Under the pieces are notes generated by a model. It did not search any database, was not told the origin of the DNA, and saw only the letters and a program-made list of their open reading frames with translations. This document shows positions 17,252-26,350 of a stretch of 64,000 bases of DNA, piece by piece (position 1 is the stretch's first letter; each line of letters opens with the position of its first letter). The position numbers and the translations under genes were made by a program. The DNA is from an uncultured Clostridia bacterium (lineage in GTDB: Bacteria; Bacillota; Clostridia; Oscillospirales; Ruminococcaceae), in contig CANDEV010000003.1 of the NCBI GenBank assembly GCA_947383835.1, forward strand, positions 124,001 to 188,000. The letters are read 5' to 3'.

Positions 17252-17959
17252 TCAATCTCTGCCCGTAAGCATATAGCTGTAACTAAGATTGAACGCCTCG
17301 GAAATCCTAACAAGATCGGAGAAGTTAAATCCCATGACCTTATCTTCGTTCAGAGAGTTATCGAAAAGGTTATCCAGTTTCCGCTTTGAAAGAAGAATAC
17401 TTTCAAGCTTGTCCTTGTGGATATTCTTTCTCGCAAGGTTTGACAAAATAATCTTTGAAATCCTCACCTGCAGGAAGTTAAACGCTTCACCTGACGACAG
17501 TTTTCCCATAATGTTCAAAATCATATCCTTTGGCGGAATTGAGTCTAACAAACTGTCCTCTGCTTTGACATTATCGGAAAATTCCCCGTCCCGCACAAAA
17601 TATTCCACAGAATAATTCAGATATTCCGCAATCCTCAATAAATCAGCATTTGACGGCATTTTGCCCGACAGCATACTTGCTATATGGTCGGGGTGAGATT
17701 TCAGAACGTTATACACCTTAGTCATTGAACTGTCGTTTGCACCGTCTTCGACTTCAATGGCTTTCTTGTCGTATTCCTCAAAGAAATAGTCTACGGGAAC
17801 ATCAAAGTAATCTGCAAACTTCATAAGAATATCCGAATTTACTGTTGCTCCCTCCTGCCAACGTTTCAAATTTCCCGAACTAAGTCCCAAGGACTTTATC
17901 AGCGGCGTTGGCTTTACATTCCTTTCCTTGCAAATTCGTATAAGCTGGTCGTAAAACAT
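17252..17959 (-). CDS. Two-domain HTH regulator of the mobilisation module (copy 2)
   Basis: 235 residues, the same length as copy 1 with a handful of substitutions, most of them between residues 40 and 150. Both helix-turn-helix regions are kept. It starts at 17959 behind GAGGAGAG. As both copies are intact and their operators are nearly the same, either protein could control either relaxase promoter. Confidence 0.8.
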   Translation of the reverse strand: MFYDQLIRICKERNVKPTPLIKSLGLSSGNLKRWQEGATVNSDILMKFADYFDVPVDYFFEEYDKKAIEVEDGANDSSMTKVYNVLKSHPDHIASMLSGKMPSNADLLRIAEYLNYSVEYFVRDGEFSDNVKAEDSLLDSIPPKDMILNIMGKLSSGEAFNFLQVRISKIILSNLARKNIHKDKLESILLSKRKLDNLFDNSLNEDKVMGFNFSDLVRISEAFNLSYSYMLTGRD

Positions 17960-18006
17960 ATAATTCTCTCCTCTTGTGAATAAATTGTAAATTCTTCAAA
18001 TAATGA

Positions 18007-18050
18007 TTGACAAAATCCCTTATAGTGTATTATAATATATCTACTATAAG
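18007..18050 (+). promoter_or_regulatory. Relaxase promoter/operator (copy 2)
   Basis: TTGACA (18007-18012), 18 bases, TATAAT (18031-18036). The inverted repeat around the -10 box is less perfect than in copy 1: CTTATAGT pairs with ACTATAAG. Confidence 0.7.
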
Positions 18051-18120
18051 AGATTTTAATATATCTTGTATTGATTATACCACAACAAAATGTTACTGTC
18101 AAGCATTTTTTGAGAGGAGC

Positions 18121-19506
18121 GTGATAATCGGAGTAAAGACACTATCCCACTGTCAAGGTAAAGGTTCATTGAGCCACAACAATCGTGATTTCAAGCCCAA
18201 GAACGTTGACAGCGGACGTACCAAAAACAATGTGACGTTTATCAAAGAACCAATCGGTAAAGCATATGAAAAGCTGTTCGGAGCGGCAGTTGAGCGTTAC
18301 AATGCAAGACAGAAACGAAGCGACAGAAAAATCTAAAACGGGTACTATGAGTATCAGTTTAATCACAAGGTTTCGCAGAATGTTGTAACGTCCCCCGATA
18401 AGCGGAAAAGCTTTTACGAGGACGTTGTTCAGATTGGAACTAAAGATGATACAGGAGTTGGTACTCTTGACGGTGAAATTGCCGCAAGATGTCTGACCGA
18501 GTACATAAAAGGTTTTCAGAAACGCAATCCGAACTTTTACGTTTTCAATGCCATACTCCATATGGACGAAGCAACACCGCATTTACACATTGACTACATA
18601 CCCGTGGGACACTACAAACGTGGTGTCGATACACAAAACGGAATTGCACAGGCATTGAAAGAAATGGGGTATGGCGATGGCAAGGACGGTATTGCAAGGT
18701 GGAGAAAATCAGAATGCGATGTACTGAAAGAGATTTGCGTGCGATATGGAATAACGATTTCCGAGCCGCAAAAATCACGTGGTACTATGACGGTCGAGAC
18801 ATACAAGGAAGTCAGGCAGTTAGAAGATAAGTTGGCTCACTTATGTGAATTAAGCAACGCGGCAGATAGCACAGAAATTCCACATAAAAAATCCCTTTTG
18901 GGAAAAGGCAAGGTAATCGTTAGTACCGAGGATTTTGAAAAGATTGAAGCCGAAAAGAAAGCCGCCGCTGTTCAACAGGAAATTGCAAGCCAGCGAGCGG
19001 AAAAAGCTGCCGAAGCCGCAAGGAACAATCTTAATCACGCCGAACGGTTAGCGGCTCGTGAAGCTGAAATATCGGAAAATGAGCGATTTCTGGAAACAAA
19101 ATTAAGATATGCCGAAAAACGGCGGCTTGAAGCGGAAGAACTGTATAACAGGCAAATAAATATAAATAGTGCTCTTGAACAGACCGAGCGTGAATGCCGG
19201 CAATACAAGCTTGACGCAGGGCGTGTACCGTATCTTCAATACAAGATAGAGGATTTGGAAAAAGGTTTAGAAAAGTTGGCGAAAACCTGTTCCGAAAAAG
19301 AAAATGAAGCGGCGGCACTCAATAAAATAATTTCCGAACAGGAAAAGGAAATTATTGCTTTACAGAAGTTATATAATGCAGTATACGACATTGCGGCGTA
19401 CGTTTGCCAAAAGTTAAAAATTGATGTTGACAGGGCAATACAGAAAAGGAGTGATGGGTACAGAACGACATACATTTTCGGTGACGAAAGGAAACACAGT
19501 CGATAG
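18121..19506 (+). pseudogene. tnpZ: MobV-family relaxase (TnpZ-like), E2, with an in-frame stop
   Basis: Collinear with the E1 relaxase and otherwise in frame throughout, but codon 72 is TAA (18334-18336): the E1 sequence reads Lys-Ile-Lys-Asn-Gly-Tyr, this one Lys-Ile-stop-Asn-Gly-Tyr. The active-site region HMDEATPHLHIDY and the coiled coil lie downstream of the stop. A restart at the ATG at 18562 would lack the N-terminal relaxase core. The gene was probably lost recently, since no other disruption is seen. E2 could still be mobilised by the E1 relaxase acting in trans. Confidence 0.85.
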
Positions 19507-19521
19507 ACAGAAAGGAGAAAA

Positions 19522-19692
19522 ATGGTAAACAATGTACAAACAAATACCGCCTTAGAGCCTTATGAGAGATTGACGGAGTACAAAATTGGACATACGACTT
19601 ACATAGTAAAGACAAGGTTCAATTTCACAAGCGAAAGTCTTAATGACATTATCTCCCGTCTTATCAGCAAGGAAATTCATAAGGCAGCATAA
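19522..19692 (+). CDS. tnpW: TnpW-family small protein, E2
   Basis: 56 residues starting at 19522 behind AAAGGAG: TEYKIGHTTYIVKTRFNF followed by a helix. It is clearly homologous to the E1 TnpW (13822-13998) but more diverged than the neighbouring genes. Position and spacing to the relaxase and tnpX are the same as in E1. Confidence 0.72.
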   Translation: MVNNVQTNTALEPYERLTEYKIGHTTYIVKTRFNFTSESLNDIISRLISKEIHKAA

Positions 19693-19709
19693 ACTTGATA
19701 TAATCGGCA

Positions 19710-19814
19710 GATTAGCGGATTATGTCAAAAAAGTCAAACAAAATTTATTGATTTACCACATTGAAATATTCTGAAAGATGTGGTATAATTAACACATAAT
19801 CCGCTGTATTTGTC
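19710..19814 (+). promoter_or_regulatory. tnpX promoter with inverted repeats (E2)
   Basis: TTGAAA (19761-19766), 17 bases, TATAAT (19784-19789), bracketed by TAGCGGATTATG and CATAATCCGCTG. The architecture is the same as at 14019-14120, with one mismatch in the outer arms. Confidence 0.72.
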
Positions 19815-19830
19815 GGAAAGTGAGGATTAT

Positions 19831-20283
19831 ATGTTAAAAGACAAAATTACAGCTTTATATTGCAGGCTTTCGCAGGACGACGGGCTTGAGGAGAGCAACT
19901 CTATTACCAATCAAAAATCCATGTTGCTTAGGTACTCGCAAGACAATGGTTTCGATAATACGCAATTTTACGTTGATGACGGCGTGAGCGGCACTACTTT
20001 TGAGCGTGACGGATTTAAGGCTATGATGTCCGATATTGAGGCGGGCAAGGTCGGTACTGTTATTACAAAGGACTTGTCCCGATTAGGTAGAGATTACCTC
20101 AAAACAGGCGAATATATCGAGATAATTTTTCCCGATTACGATGTTAGGTACATCGCTATCAACGACAACGTGGACACGTTCAAAAGTGAGAATGAGTTAA
20201 TGGCTTTCAAGAATATTTTTAATGATTGGTACCATTCATTCCCGAAAACCAATTTTAAGAAGCAATTACACAAGAGTCAATAA
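19831..20283 (+). pseudogene. tnpX: TnpX-type recombinase, E2, N-terminal fragment (split by E3)
   Basis: Nearly identical to the first 134 residues of the E1 TnpX, with the catalytic ALYCRLSQDDG and TKDLSRLGRDY motifs. After FKNIFNDWY (base 20232) it enters E3 and picks up 17 unrelated residues before a stop. The rest of the gene begins at 30749 with ARDCSKKIRAVLKAKG, exactly as the E1 protein continues. Confidence 0.92.
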
Positions 20284-21871
20284 CAATGTCATAAATACCT
20301 ATTCTCGGAGCTTTCTTGACGGTATATGTCAAATGAAATCCGAACGGGATACCGTTTAAATAAATATCAAGGTGCTGATACTCTGGAACAATAATTTTAC
20401 TTACCATTTCACCGTAAACAGCGGTATTATCCATATCGCAGTCAGACACGCCGCGAATACGCTTAATTGCCTCATGTATTCCGTCAATTTGCTGTTGATG
20501 TTTCACCTCAATATTCTGATTATTAGATATTTTTTCGGTAATTCGTATGATTTCGCTGTCATAAAAATCTGTCTGCTGTTTCAGGTCGTCCTTTGTAATA
20601 AGTTCTTCAAGCATAAAGTCAATAGCCTTGCGCTTTTTTTGTTTCAGCTTTTCAATTTCATCTTTTAACGGTGTAACGTCAACCGTTTTCTGAATACCTT
20701 GAATTGCTTGAATTTCATTCAGCATTTCCTGTTCCAGCGACGGTCGGAGTGATTGAACATTTTTCAAAAGCTCCTGCATTGCTTTATTCAAAATGCGTTC
20801 GTCAACAACATGATTTACACAGCCGATTTCCTCTCCATTTGGCGCAATTTTGCTCCCTGTTCCGTAAATCTGACGGTTTCGGCAGCCTAATTGTCTGTAC
20901 GGATTTGTCGTAGAACCTACGACAACATAACTGTAATTACATTTTCCGCAAACAACTTTTCCGCTAAACCAGTATGAACGTGAGTGTTTTCTGCCCTCGC
21001 GGGATTTTTGGCTTCTTTTAAGCAATTCAGATTGGACAGCGTCCCAAACTTCTCTTGAAACAATTCCCTCGTGGTGATTTTGAATTGTAATTAACGGCGC
21101 TTCTTCGTTATCACCGCGGTTTATCAGCGTTTTTTCGGCAAGAACATTTGGCTTAAAAACTTTCCATTGAGTTAAATCGCCCGCGTATTTTTCATTTTTA
21201 AGTATTTTCAGAACGTGTTGAGGACTCCATACGCGATTTTTTAAAGTCGGAATGCCGCGTTCACTTAAATTATGAGCAATTGTGTGCGAACCTTTTCCCT
21301 CATAAAGATACTGATGAAAAATATCCTTAACAATTTCCGCTTCTTCTGGAACAATTTCAAGTTTTCCGTCAATAATCTTGTATCCATAAATCCGTCCGCA
21401 GCCGAGAACAACACCGTTTTCCATACGCCGACGCATTCCCCATTTTACTCTTTCGGAAATTTTTCGGCTTTCTTCCTGAGCTATTGATGACATAATCGTT
21501 AGCCTTAACTCCCCGTCCTTGTCCCTCGTATCAATACCGTCATTCATAAATATCACACCGATATTTAATTCGGAAAGCCTACGGGTGTAATTAAGCGTAT
21601 CAACCGTATTTCTTGCAAATCGGGAAACCTCTTTTGTAAGAATTAAATTAATTTTTCCATTTTCACAATCTGAAATCATTCGATTGAAACCGTCACGTTT
21701 TCTTGTTGATGTACCAATAATTCCTTCGTCGTAATAAACCTCGATAAGTTCGTAATCCTCATGATTATTTATGTACTCGGTAAAATAACTTATCTGTACC
21801 GAAAGAGAATTAAGCTGGTCGTCAAAATCCGTTGAAACGCGGCAGTAAGCCGCTACCTTTATTTTATTCAT
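20255..21871 (-). CDS. Large serine recombinase of E3
   Basis: 538 residues from the ATG at 21871 behind AGGAGG. Resolvase domain: AAYCRVSTD with the catalytic Ser, YYDEGIIGTSTRKRDGF, and LTKEVSRFARNTVD. The recombinase domain includes GSHTIAHNLSERGIPTLKNRVWSPQHVLKIL. A zinc ribbon (CGKCNYSYV ... CRNRQ) and a coiled coil follow. It belongs to a different subgroup from TnpX. Its stop is about 20 bases inside the left border of E3, the usual place for the integrase of such an element. It presumably carried out the insertion into the E2 tnpX. Confidence 0.92.
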   Translation of the reverse strand: MNKIKVAAYCRVSTDFDDQLNSLSVQISYFTEYINNHEDYELIEVYYDEGIIGTSTRKRDGFNRMISDCENGKINLILTKEVSRFARNTVDTLNYTRRLSELNIGVIFMNDGIDTRDKDGELRLTIMSSIAQEESRKISERVKWGMRRRMENGVVLGCGRIYGYKIIDGKLEIVPEEAEIVKDIFHQYLYEGKGSHTIAHNLSERGIPTLKNRVWSPQHVLKILKNEKYAGDLTQWKVFKPNVLAEKTLINRGDNEEAPLITIQNHHEGIVSREVWDAVQSELLKRSQKSREGRKHSRSYWFSGKVVCGKCNYSYVVVGSTTNPYRQLGCRNRQIYGTGSKIAPNGEEIGCVNHVVDERILNKAMQELLKNVQSLRPSLEQEMLNEIQAIQGIQKTVDVTPLKDEIEKLKQKKRKAIDFMLEELITKDDLKQQTDFYDSEIIRITEKISNNQNIEVKHQQQIDGIHEAIKRIRGVSDCDMDNTAVYGEMVSKIIVPEYQHLDIYLNGIPFGFHLTYTVKKAPRIGIYDIVIDSCVIAS

Positions 21872-21899
21872 TTAACCTCCTCTCCCGATTGATCGGGAA

Positions 21900-22012
21900 T
21901 GTCAGACATTCCCCCTGCATATATTATTCTACACTTTACCACGTGAAATTGCAAGTGGCAATATGTACAAATTTGCCCAACAAAAATGGTTATGCAGGGG
22001 GAGTCTGAATTT
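21900..22012 (-). promoter_or_regulatory. Promoter and inverted repeat upstream of E3 recombinase
   Basis: Minus-strand promoter TTGCAA (21954-21949), 17 bases, TAGAAT (21931-21926). It lies between an imperfect inverted repeat, CATTCCCCCTGCATA near 21906-21921 and TATGCAGGGGGAGTCTG near 21992-22008. A second small palindrome CCCGATTGATCGGG sits at 21885-21898. Confidence 0.65.
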
Positions 22013-22014
22013 AT

Positions 22015-22242
22015 TTATGCTGCCGAAGTTATAGATTTATCCTGCATAGCAATTAGCATTTCCAACTGCTCCGCAGTAATAAGTCCCTGCTTGTAAAACT
22101 CCTTGTAGTAGCCGATTTTCATTGCTTTTATTAAATCGTTTTTACACCCGTCAGGAATTTCAATAGCAGAATTATTTTTATTAATTTTGTCCTGCTCAAT
22201 GTTGTATGTACCTGCTGTCAAATTCATATTTTTTCTGTTCAA
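22015..22242 (-). CDS. Conserved small protein of MobL-type elements, function unknown
   Basis: About 75 residues if the TTG at 22242, six bases after AGGAGG, is the start; an ATG at 22227 is the alternative. The C-terminal half reads AMKIGYYKEFYKQGLITAEQLEMLI, a helix-turn-helix-like helical pair seen in small proteins next to recombinases of mobilisable elements. No function is known to me. Its upstream neighbour ends 16 bases away, suggesting one operon. Confidence 0.6.
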   Translation of the reverse strand: MNRKNMNLTAGTYNIEQDKINKNNSAIEIPDGCKNDLIKAMKIGYYKEFYKQGLITAEQLEMLIAMQDKSITSAA

Positions 22243-22258
22243 TAAGTACCTCCTGCAT

Positions 22259-22648
22259 TTACGCATTTTCAATTTTTACGTTATCGCTTTCAATAATTTT
22301 TTCCTCGGAATTTGTATTTTCAGGAATCGCAATAGGCGGATTATCCCGCAGAAAACGCTTTTTCTTTTCCTCTGTAACAAAATCCTGAACTTCGTCAATA
22401 GCAAAAAGAAAATCCAACATCTCCTTAAATTCTTCGGGAGAAATGTCATCTCCGAAATATTTGTACACAAGTCCTCCGACAGAACAAAGATTATGTGTAC
22501 GCTTTTTTCTTTCTTCCTCGGCAATTAATTTCTGAATTTTCTTTCGCTTTTCCTCCAGTCTTTTACGCTCCGCTTCTGCCGATTTTGTACGTTCATTTAG
22601 GCGTGCAAGTTTCTCCTGCATTGTGGTTACATTAATTGTTTTTGACAT
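22259..22648 (-). CDS. MobC/DUF3847-like relaxosome accessory protein
   Basis: Start at 22648 behind AAAGGA. The first 60 residues form a charged coiled coil (LARLNERTKSAEAERKRLEE), followed by the KKRTHNLCSVGG motif and DDISPEEFKEMLDFLF, matching DUF3847 accessory proteins that sit beside MobA/MobL relaxases. It likely helps the relaxase bind oriT; that is inferred from position and family. It lies 150 bases from the oriT. The last 30 residues are acidic and Asn-rich. Length 129 residues. Confidence 0.7.
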   Translation of the reverse strand: MSKTINVTTMQEKLARLNERTKSAEAERKRLEEKRKKIQKLIAEEERKKRTHNLCSVGGLVYKYFGDDISPEEFKEMLDFLFAIDEVQDFVTEEKKKRFLRDNPPIAIPENTNSEEKIIESDNVKIENA

Positions 22649-22812
22649 AACATCAATCCTTTCTTTTTCTATTTTAAACTCACAAGAGCAAGCTGCCTTA
22701 CGGATAACGGAATATTCGGGCGGCATTATTAATTTTACACTTACTGCACAACTACAAAAATCGTTACTAGCAACTTCATTTTATCGTGTACCAAATCGCC
22801 CAAATATCCCGT

Positions 22813-22845
22813 AGGGCGCACTTATACAAACTCTTGAGAGTTTGT
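22813..22845 (-). other. RSF1010/MobQ-like origin of transfer (oriT) of E3
   Basis: On the minus strand an exact 9-bp inverted repeat, ACAAACTCT-CA-AGAGTTTGT (22845-22826), is followed by TAAGTGCGCCCT (22824-22813). That 12-mer is the conserved nick region of RSF1010-family origins, where cutting occurs within GCG/CCC. The order repeat-then-nick and the adjacent MobA-type relaxase gene support the call. Confidence 0.85.
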
Positions 22846-22912
22846 TGTGCGCAATGGGAAGTTTCCCCTTGACCCCTCTAAACGGTTGCTACCGCAAAAT
22901 TCGCATAGCGAA

Positions 22913-23972
22913 TTACCGCGAGCGATATTTTTTAACAGACATATTTCTATTATTATAGTGAGAAATATCAGTCTGTTTTTCTTTTTCAGAACATCTCTGA
23001 AAAATATTGGTAACCATTTCTTTATCACGGTTTGCAAAAAATATGACTTGCTTACCGTCATTTTTATTTTTTATCGTATGCAAAATATTTGCATTAGTAA
23101 GTGCAGAAACAAAGATATTCATATTTGGGATTTTATCACTTTCAATACCAAATGTTTCGGAAAGCGGGCAGTCTAATTCTGTTTCAATAATTTCTTTTTT
23201 CACAGTACGCTTTTCAAAATTTAATTTTAGTAATTCCTTATTAAGTTTATCAATTTCGGCATTTGTATTTGTGAGAATTACTTTTCTATTATAGCTCCCC
23301 TTGTCAGTACGATAACCTTTTTCCTCGATAGCGCAAGCCGCCGCTCCAAGGTGTTTTTGCGGAACTTTTGAAATACCTTGTGCCGTATAACTGCGGTGGT
23401 CGATACGTTCATCGGAAACAAAATGCAGCTTATGATTACACCAGTCCGCCCATAATTTTCGCCATTCAATAAGAAGGGACTTGTCATTCCATGAACGATT
23501 TTTTGTAGTAAACCCGCGCTCTGAAACATTACGAGTAGTCAGCAAAATATGGACGTGGGGATTGCCGTCGTCCTTATCGTGAATTGCAAAGTCAACACAC
23601 ATTCCTTTTGATACAAAGCATTGATTACAGAAATTCCGTACCAAATCTATCTGCTCGGAACGTGATATTTCAACTGGTAATGCCGCGTCGATATGTCTTG
23701 CCGTTTGACTGTTTTTTTCTTGTTTCGGAACGCTCAACAGAGTTCCATAGCGTAGAACGATTTTTAAATTTAGATGGAGCATTATCGGGCAAAAGAATTT
23801 CCTTATGTACAATTTCGCGCTTGTGACGATAATCGTGAATTATTCCGTCGCACTCATTTTTGATTTTTTCGCCCGATATGTATGCCGCTTTAGCAACCAC
23901 ACTTGCACCTTTTCCACGGCTTACAATTTTGACGTTAAAATGATATATTGCTATATGAACATCTCCTTTCAT
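22913..23972 (-). pseudogene. MobA/MobL-family relaxase of E3, frameshifted
   Basis: The N-terminal part (23972 to about 23712) has AIYHFNVKIVSRGKGASVVAKAAYISG with the catalytic Tyr of MobA/MobL relaxases. The second part, in another frame from about 23712 to 22913, has HDKDDGNPHVHILLTTR, the His motif. The frames join at a run of seven A (minus strand, 23718-23712), where one base must be gained or lost. It could be a true mutation, a sequencing slip, or slippage during expression. The homology start falls on an ATA codon eight bases after AAAGGAG; the ATG at 23972 overlaps that site. No MOB C-terminal helicase is present. Confidence 0.8.
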
Positions 23973-24589
23973 AATTCAGTATATACTTTTTTCAAAATAT
24001 ATAACAGGCTTAAAACAGGACTAAAACAGGCTCTATTTTTTGCGTTCTGCTATAAATTTTAATCCCAAATCGTCATTTTGACCATGAGCGGATTATGAGC
24101 GCAAATTGAGTAATTACATAAAAAATAATTGTGTAAATAATATGCCCATCTACTAATAGAAAAATTTTTCGTTTTATTTTAGGGACTTTTGAAAACATTT
24201 TTCTTTTTGTTAATATAAACTTTACAATCAACATAAATAGGCTTTCCATAAGTATAGGAGATTACCAATCGATTTTGGCGGGGTGGTTTTATCAAATTTG
24301 TATACTTGCATAAAATTCTATGATGTTCGGTCTATGTTGTTGTCGCATACAACCGCCTTCCATAAGTAAAGGACATTTTTCGGAGCGTTTTCCCGCAAAA
24401 TAAGAAAAAACTTGTGTTTTGATAACAAAGTTTGTATCATTGCACAAGTTACTAAAAAAAATGTTATTTAAAATTACCTTAGGTTTTGCGTTCACGTCAA
24501 AATATCGGCATTTGCGTAAAACCACTTGTAATTTTCCACGATTTAGAGTATAGTTATATTAACGAAATTTTCAGGAAAGGACGTTTACT
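23973..24589. other. 617-base gene-free region of E3 with a direct repeat
   Basis: No gene is visible. Two related 23-base segments occur at 24241-24263 and 24355-24377 (GCTTTCCATAAGTATAGGA and GCCTTCCATAAGTAAAGGA at their starts), 114 bases apart and 20 of 23 identical. They precede the sigma-factor gene and could be regulatory. A copy of GCGGATTATG occurs near 24090. Confidence 0.6.
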
Positions 24590-25135
24590 ATGCTTGGAAT
24601 TTATCTCTCTATGCTTGATACTACAGAGGAAAAAAGCAAGTTTGAGGTATTATACAAAGAATACAAGAACACAATGTATAACTACGCCTATGGTATTTTA
24701 AAGGACAAATCCCTTGCCGAGGACGCTGTTCACAATGCTTTTTTGAAATTAACAAATAATTTAGAAAAAATTAACAATATAATGTGTAAGGAAACACGCA
24801 ATTATTTGGTTATATTAGTTAGAGGGACTGCGATAGATATTTATAACCAAAATAAAAAAATCGTCCCCATAGACGAAATAGATGATACTGATACCCTTGA
24901 CCTGCCCGAAATGGTTGAACACCGTCTTGAACGTGAACGTGTCTTTGAGATAATTTCAAATATGGACGATAAATATTCTGATATTTTAATGCTGAAATTA
25001 TTCTATGATTGCAGCAATATTGAAATATCGCAGCTTTTGAATATTGCCCCCGAACACGTTTCGATACGCTTTTTTCGTGCTAAAGCCAAGCTAAAAAAAT
25101 TGATTATGGAGGAATACGAAAATGACCGACCTTGA
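24590..25135 (+). CDS. ECF-type RNA polymerase sigma factor
   Basis: 181 residues, start behind AAAGGA. Region 2 is visible at about residues 20-80 (YKNTMYNYAYGILKDKSLAEDAVHNAFLKL), region 4 at about 115-175 (DDKYSDILMLKLFYDCSNIEISQLLNIAPEHVSIRFFRAKAKLKKLI). This is the two-domain layout of ECF sigma-70 proteins. The next gene overlaps by 14 bases and encodes its likely membrane anti-sigma. It would direct transcription of specific promoters, most simply the exported cargo downstream; target genes are inferred. Confidence 0.85.
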   Translation: MLGIYLSMLDTTEEKSKFEVLYKEYKNTMYNYAYGILKDKSLAEDAVHNAFLKLTNNLEKINNIMCKETRNYLVILVRGTAIDIYNQNKKIVPIDEIDDTDTLDLPEMVEHRLERERVFEIISNMDDKYSDILMLKLFYDCSNIEISQLLNIAPEHVSIRFFRAKAKLKKLIMEEYENDRP

Positions 25136-25811
25136 ATTTGAGCAATACATAACCTCGGTTATTAAGGAATACGGCGCAAATTATATAGACGAAGCATTAA
25201 TTGACAATACACCGCATAAGTTCTCTCGCGAATTTAAGCGAAAAATGAATATTTTAATGGGAAAGCGCAATGAGAAAATCAGAATTACGCCAAAAAGACT
25301 ACTTATTGCCATTACAGCGGCGTTGTTGGCTGTATTTATTTTGGCTATGAGCGTCAGCGCGGTAAGAGAGGCGTTTATAAACTTTTTTATGAATATTTTT
25401 GATACACATACTGTTGTGCAGTCTGTTGATGACACGGGCGCTCCGCTTGACTTTGTTGATAAATACGAAATCATAGCAGATATGTCGGATTTTGAGCTTG
25501 TTGATCTTTCTGAAGATATTTTTGATCGTGAATACACTTATGAAAATGAACATTGTACAATTTACTTTGAACAAAACATAAAAGCATACTATGACATATC
25601 GGTAAATACAGAGGGATATGAAATTGAGACTGTTTATGTAAACGGATATGAGTGTATCTATGTAAATATGTATAATCAAAATGGACAGATAATTATTTGG
25701 GACAATGGAGATTATGTTTTTTCTATACTTGTATTTAATGACAACGGGTATGATTTTGATAAAGATGAACTAATAAATATAGCAAATTCTGTGCAAAAAG
25801 TAGAAAAATAA
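25122..25811 (+). CDS. Membrane anti-sigma-like protein with DUF4367-type extracellular domain
   Basis: 230-residue protein overlapping the sigma gene. Residues 1-60 are a cytoplasmic helical region, about 67-87 a transmembrane helix (LLIAITAALLAVFILAMSVSA), and the rest is outside. Its C-terminal NGYECIYVNMYNQNGQIIIW...FDKDELINIANSV pattern matches DUF4367-like domains found in sigma-coupled membrane proteins. It probably holds the sigma factor until an envelope signal is sensed. No zinc-binding anti-sigma motif (HxxxCxxC) is present, so inhibition would be by another mechanism. Confidence 0.75.
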   Translation: MTDLEFEQYITSVIKEYGANYIDEALIDNTPHKFSREFKRKMNILMGKRNEKIRITPKRLLIAITAALLAVFILAMSVSAVREAFINFFMNIFDTHTVVQSVDDTGAPLDFVDKYEIIADMSDFELVDLSEDIFDREYTYENEHCTIYFEQNIKAYYDISVNTEGYEIETVYVNGYECIYVNMYNQNGQIIIWDNGDYVFSILVFNDNGYDFDKDELINIANSVQKVEK

Positions 25812-25884
25812 GAAAATTTTGCTGAAAAATGTAATTTTACCCTCTTTTAAACGGTTATATCTATTAGAAAGGGGGTGAAGCCTT

Positions 25885-26295
25885 ATGAAGAAAGCTGTAA
25901 TTGCAATTATGCTGTCTCTTTCGGTGTTGTTTTCGGCAGGAATTCCTGTTTGTGCATACGGTGGAGGGAATATTGCTTCTCCTTACTATCTGTATACAGG
26001 TTCTGCTAAAAGCAATTTAGCTGTTTTGAGTAGTACTGCATACTGCAAAAGCGAGATAAAGGGCGACAGCACAGTTACAAAAATTTCTGCAACGCAGTAT
26101 CTTGAAAAGAAAAACGGCAATAAGTGGGACATAATTGATTTTTGGAGCGATTCCGTAAACGGAAGCTCGCTTACAATGAGCAACAGCAAGGACAATCTTA
26201 GCAGCGGGACTTATCATTTAAGGACAGTTGCTACTGTTTACAGCGGCAGCAAGTATGAGCCCGTTGTTAAGACAAGTATGGAAGTTACAATTTAG
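25885..26295 (+). CDS. Small exported protein, paralogue 1
   Basis: 136 residues behind AGAAAGGGGGTG. It has a signal peptide of about 25 residues ending PVCAYG, then a 110-residue beta-rich domain (SPYYLYT, ATQYLEKKNGNKWD, SSGTYHLRTVATVYSG). No conserved family can be named with certainty; it resembles short secreted proteins that clostridia encode next to sigma/anti-sigma genes. A paralogue with the same leader, signal peptide and fold lies at 27819-28229. Only two Cys are present, one in the signal peptide. Confidence 0.75.
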   Translation: MKKAVIAIMLSLSVLFSAGIPVCAYGGGNIASPYYLYTGSAKSNLAVLSSTAYCKSEIKGDSTVTKISATQYLEKKNGNKWDIIDFWSDSVNGSSLTMSNSKDNLSSGTYHLRTVATVYSGSKYEPVVKTSMEVTI

Positions 26296-26350
26296 TGGGG
26301 ACATAAGTAAGAAAGTTCTATGTTTTAATTTTGAAAGGATTTGATTATTT

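Larger units (their letters stand above)
17129..20232 (+). repeat. Second copy of the regulator-tnpZ-tnpW-tnpX module (E2), direct repeat of 11430-14536
   Basis: From TATGGCGTTACTTACG (17129 and 11430) onward the two regions are collinear and closely similar: hairpins, HTH gene, operator, relaxase, tnpW, tnpX leader and tnpX N-terminus. The similarity stops upstream: E1 has the LRR cargo there, and this copy has the R0 fragment. It is either a second element fused to the R0-bearing one or a duplicated module. Confidence 0.85.

Noticed and set aside
18334..18336. Stop-codon readthrough or recoding in the E2 relaxase
   Set aside because: No flanking structure or conserved context; the E1 copy has a sense codon, so simple mutation is the better explanation.
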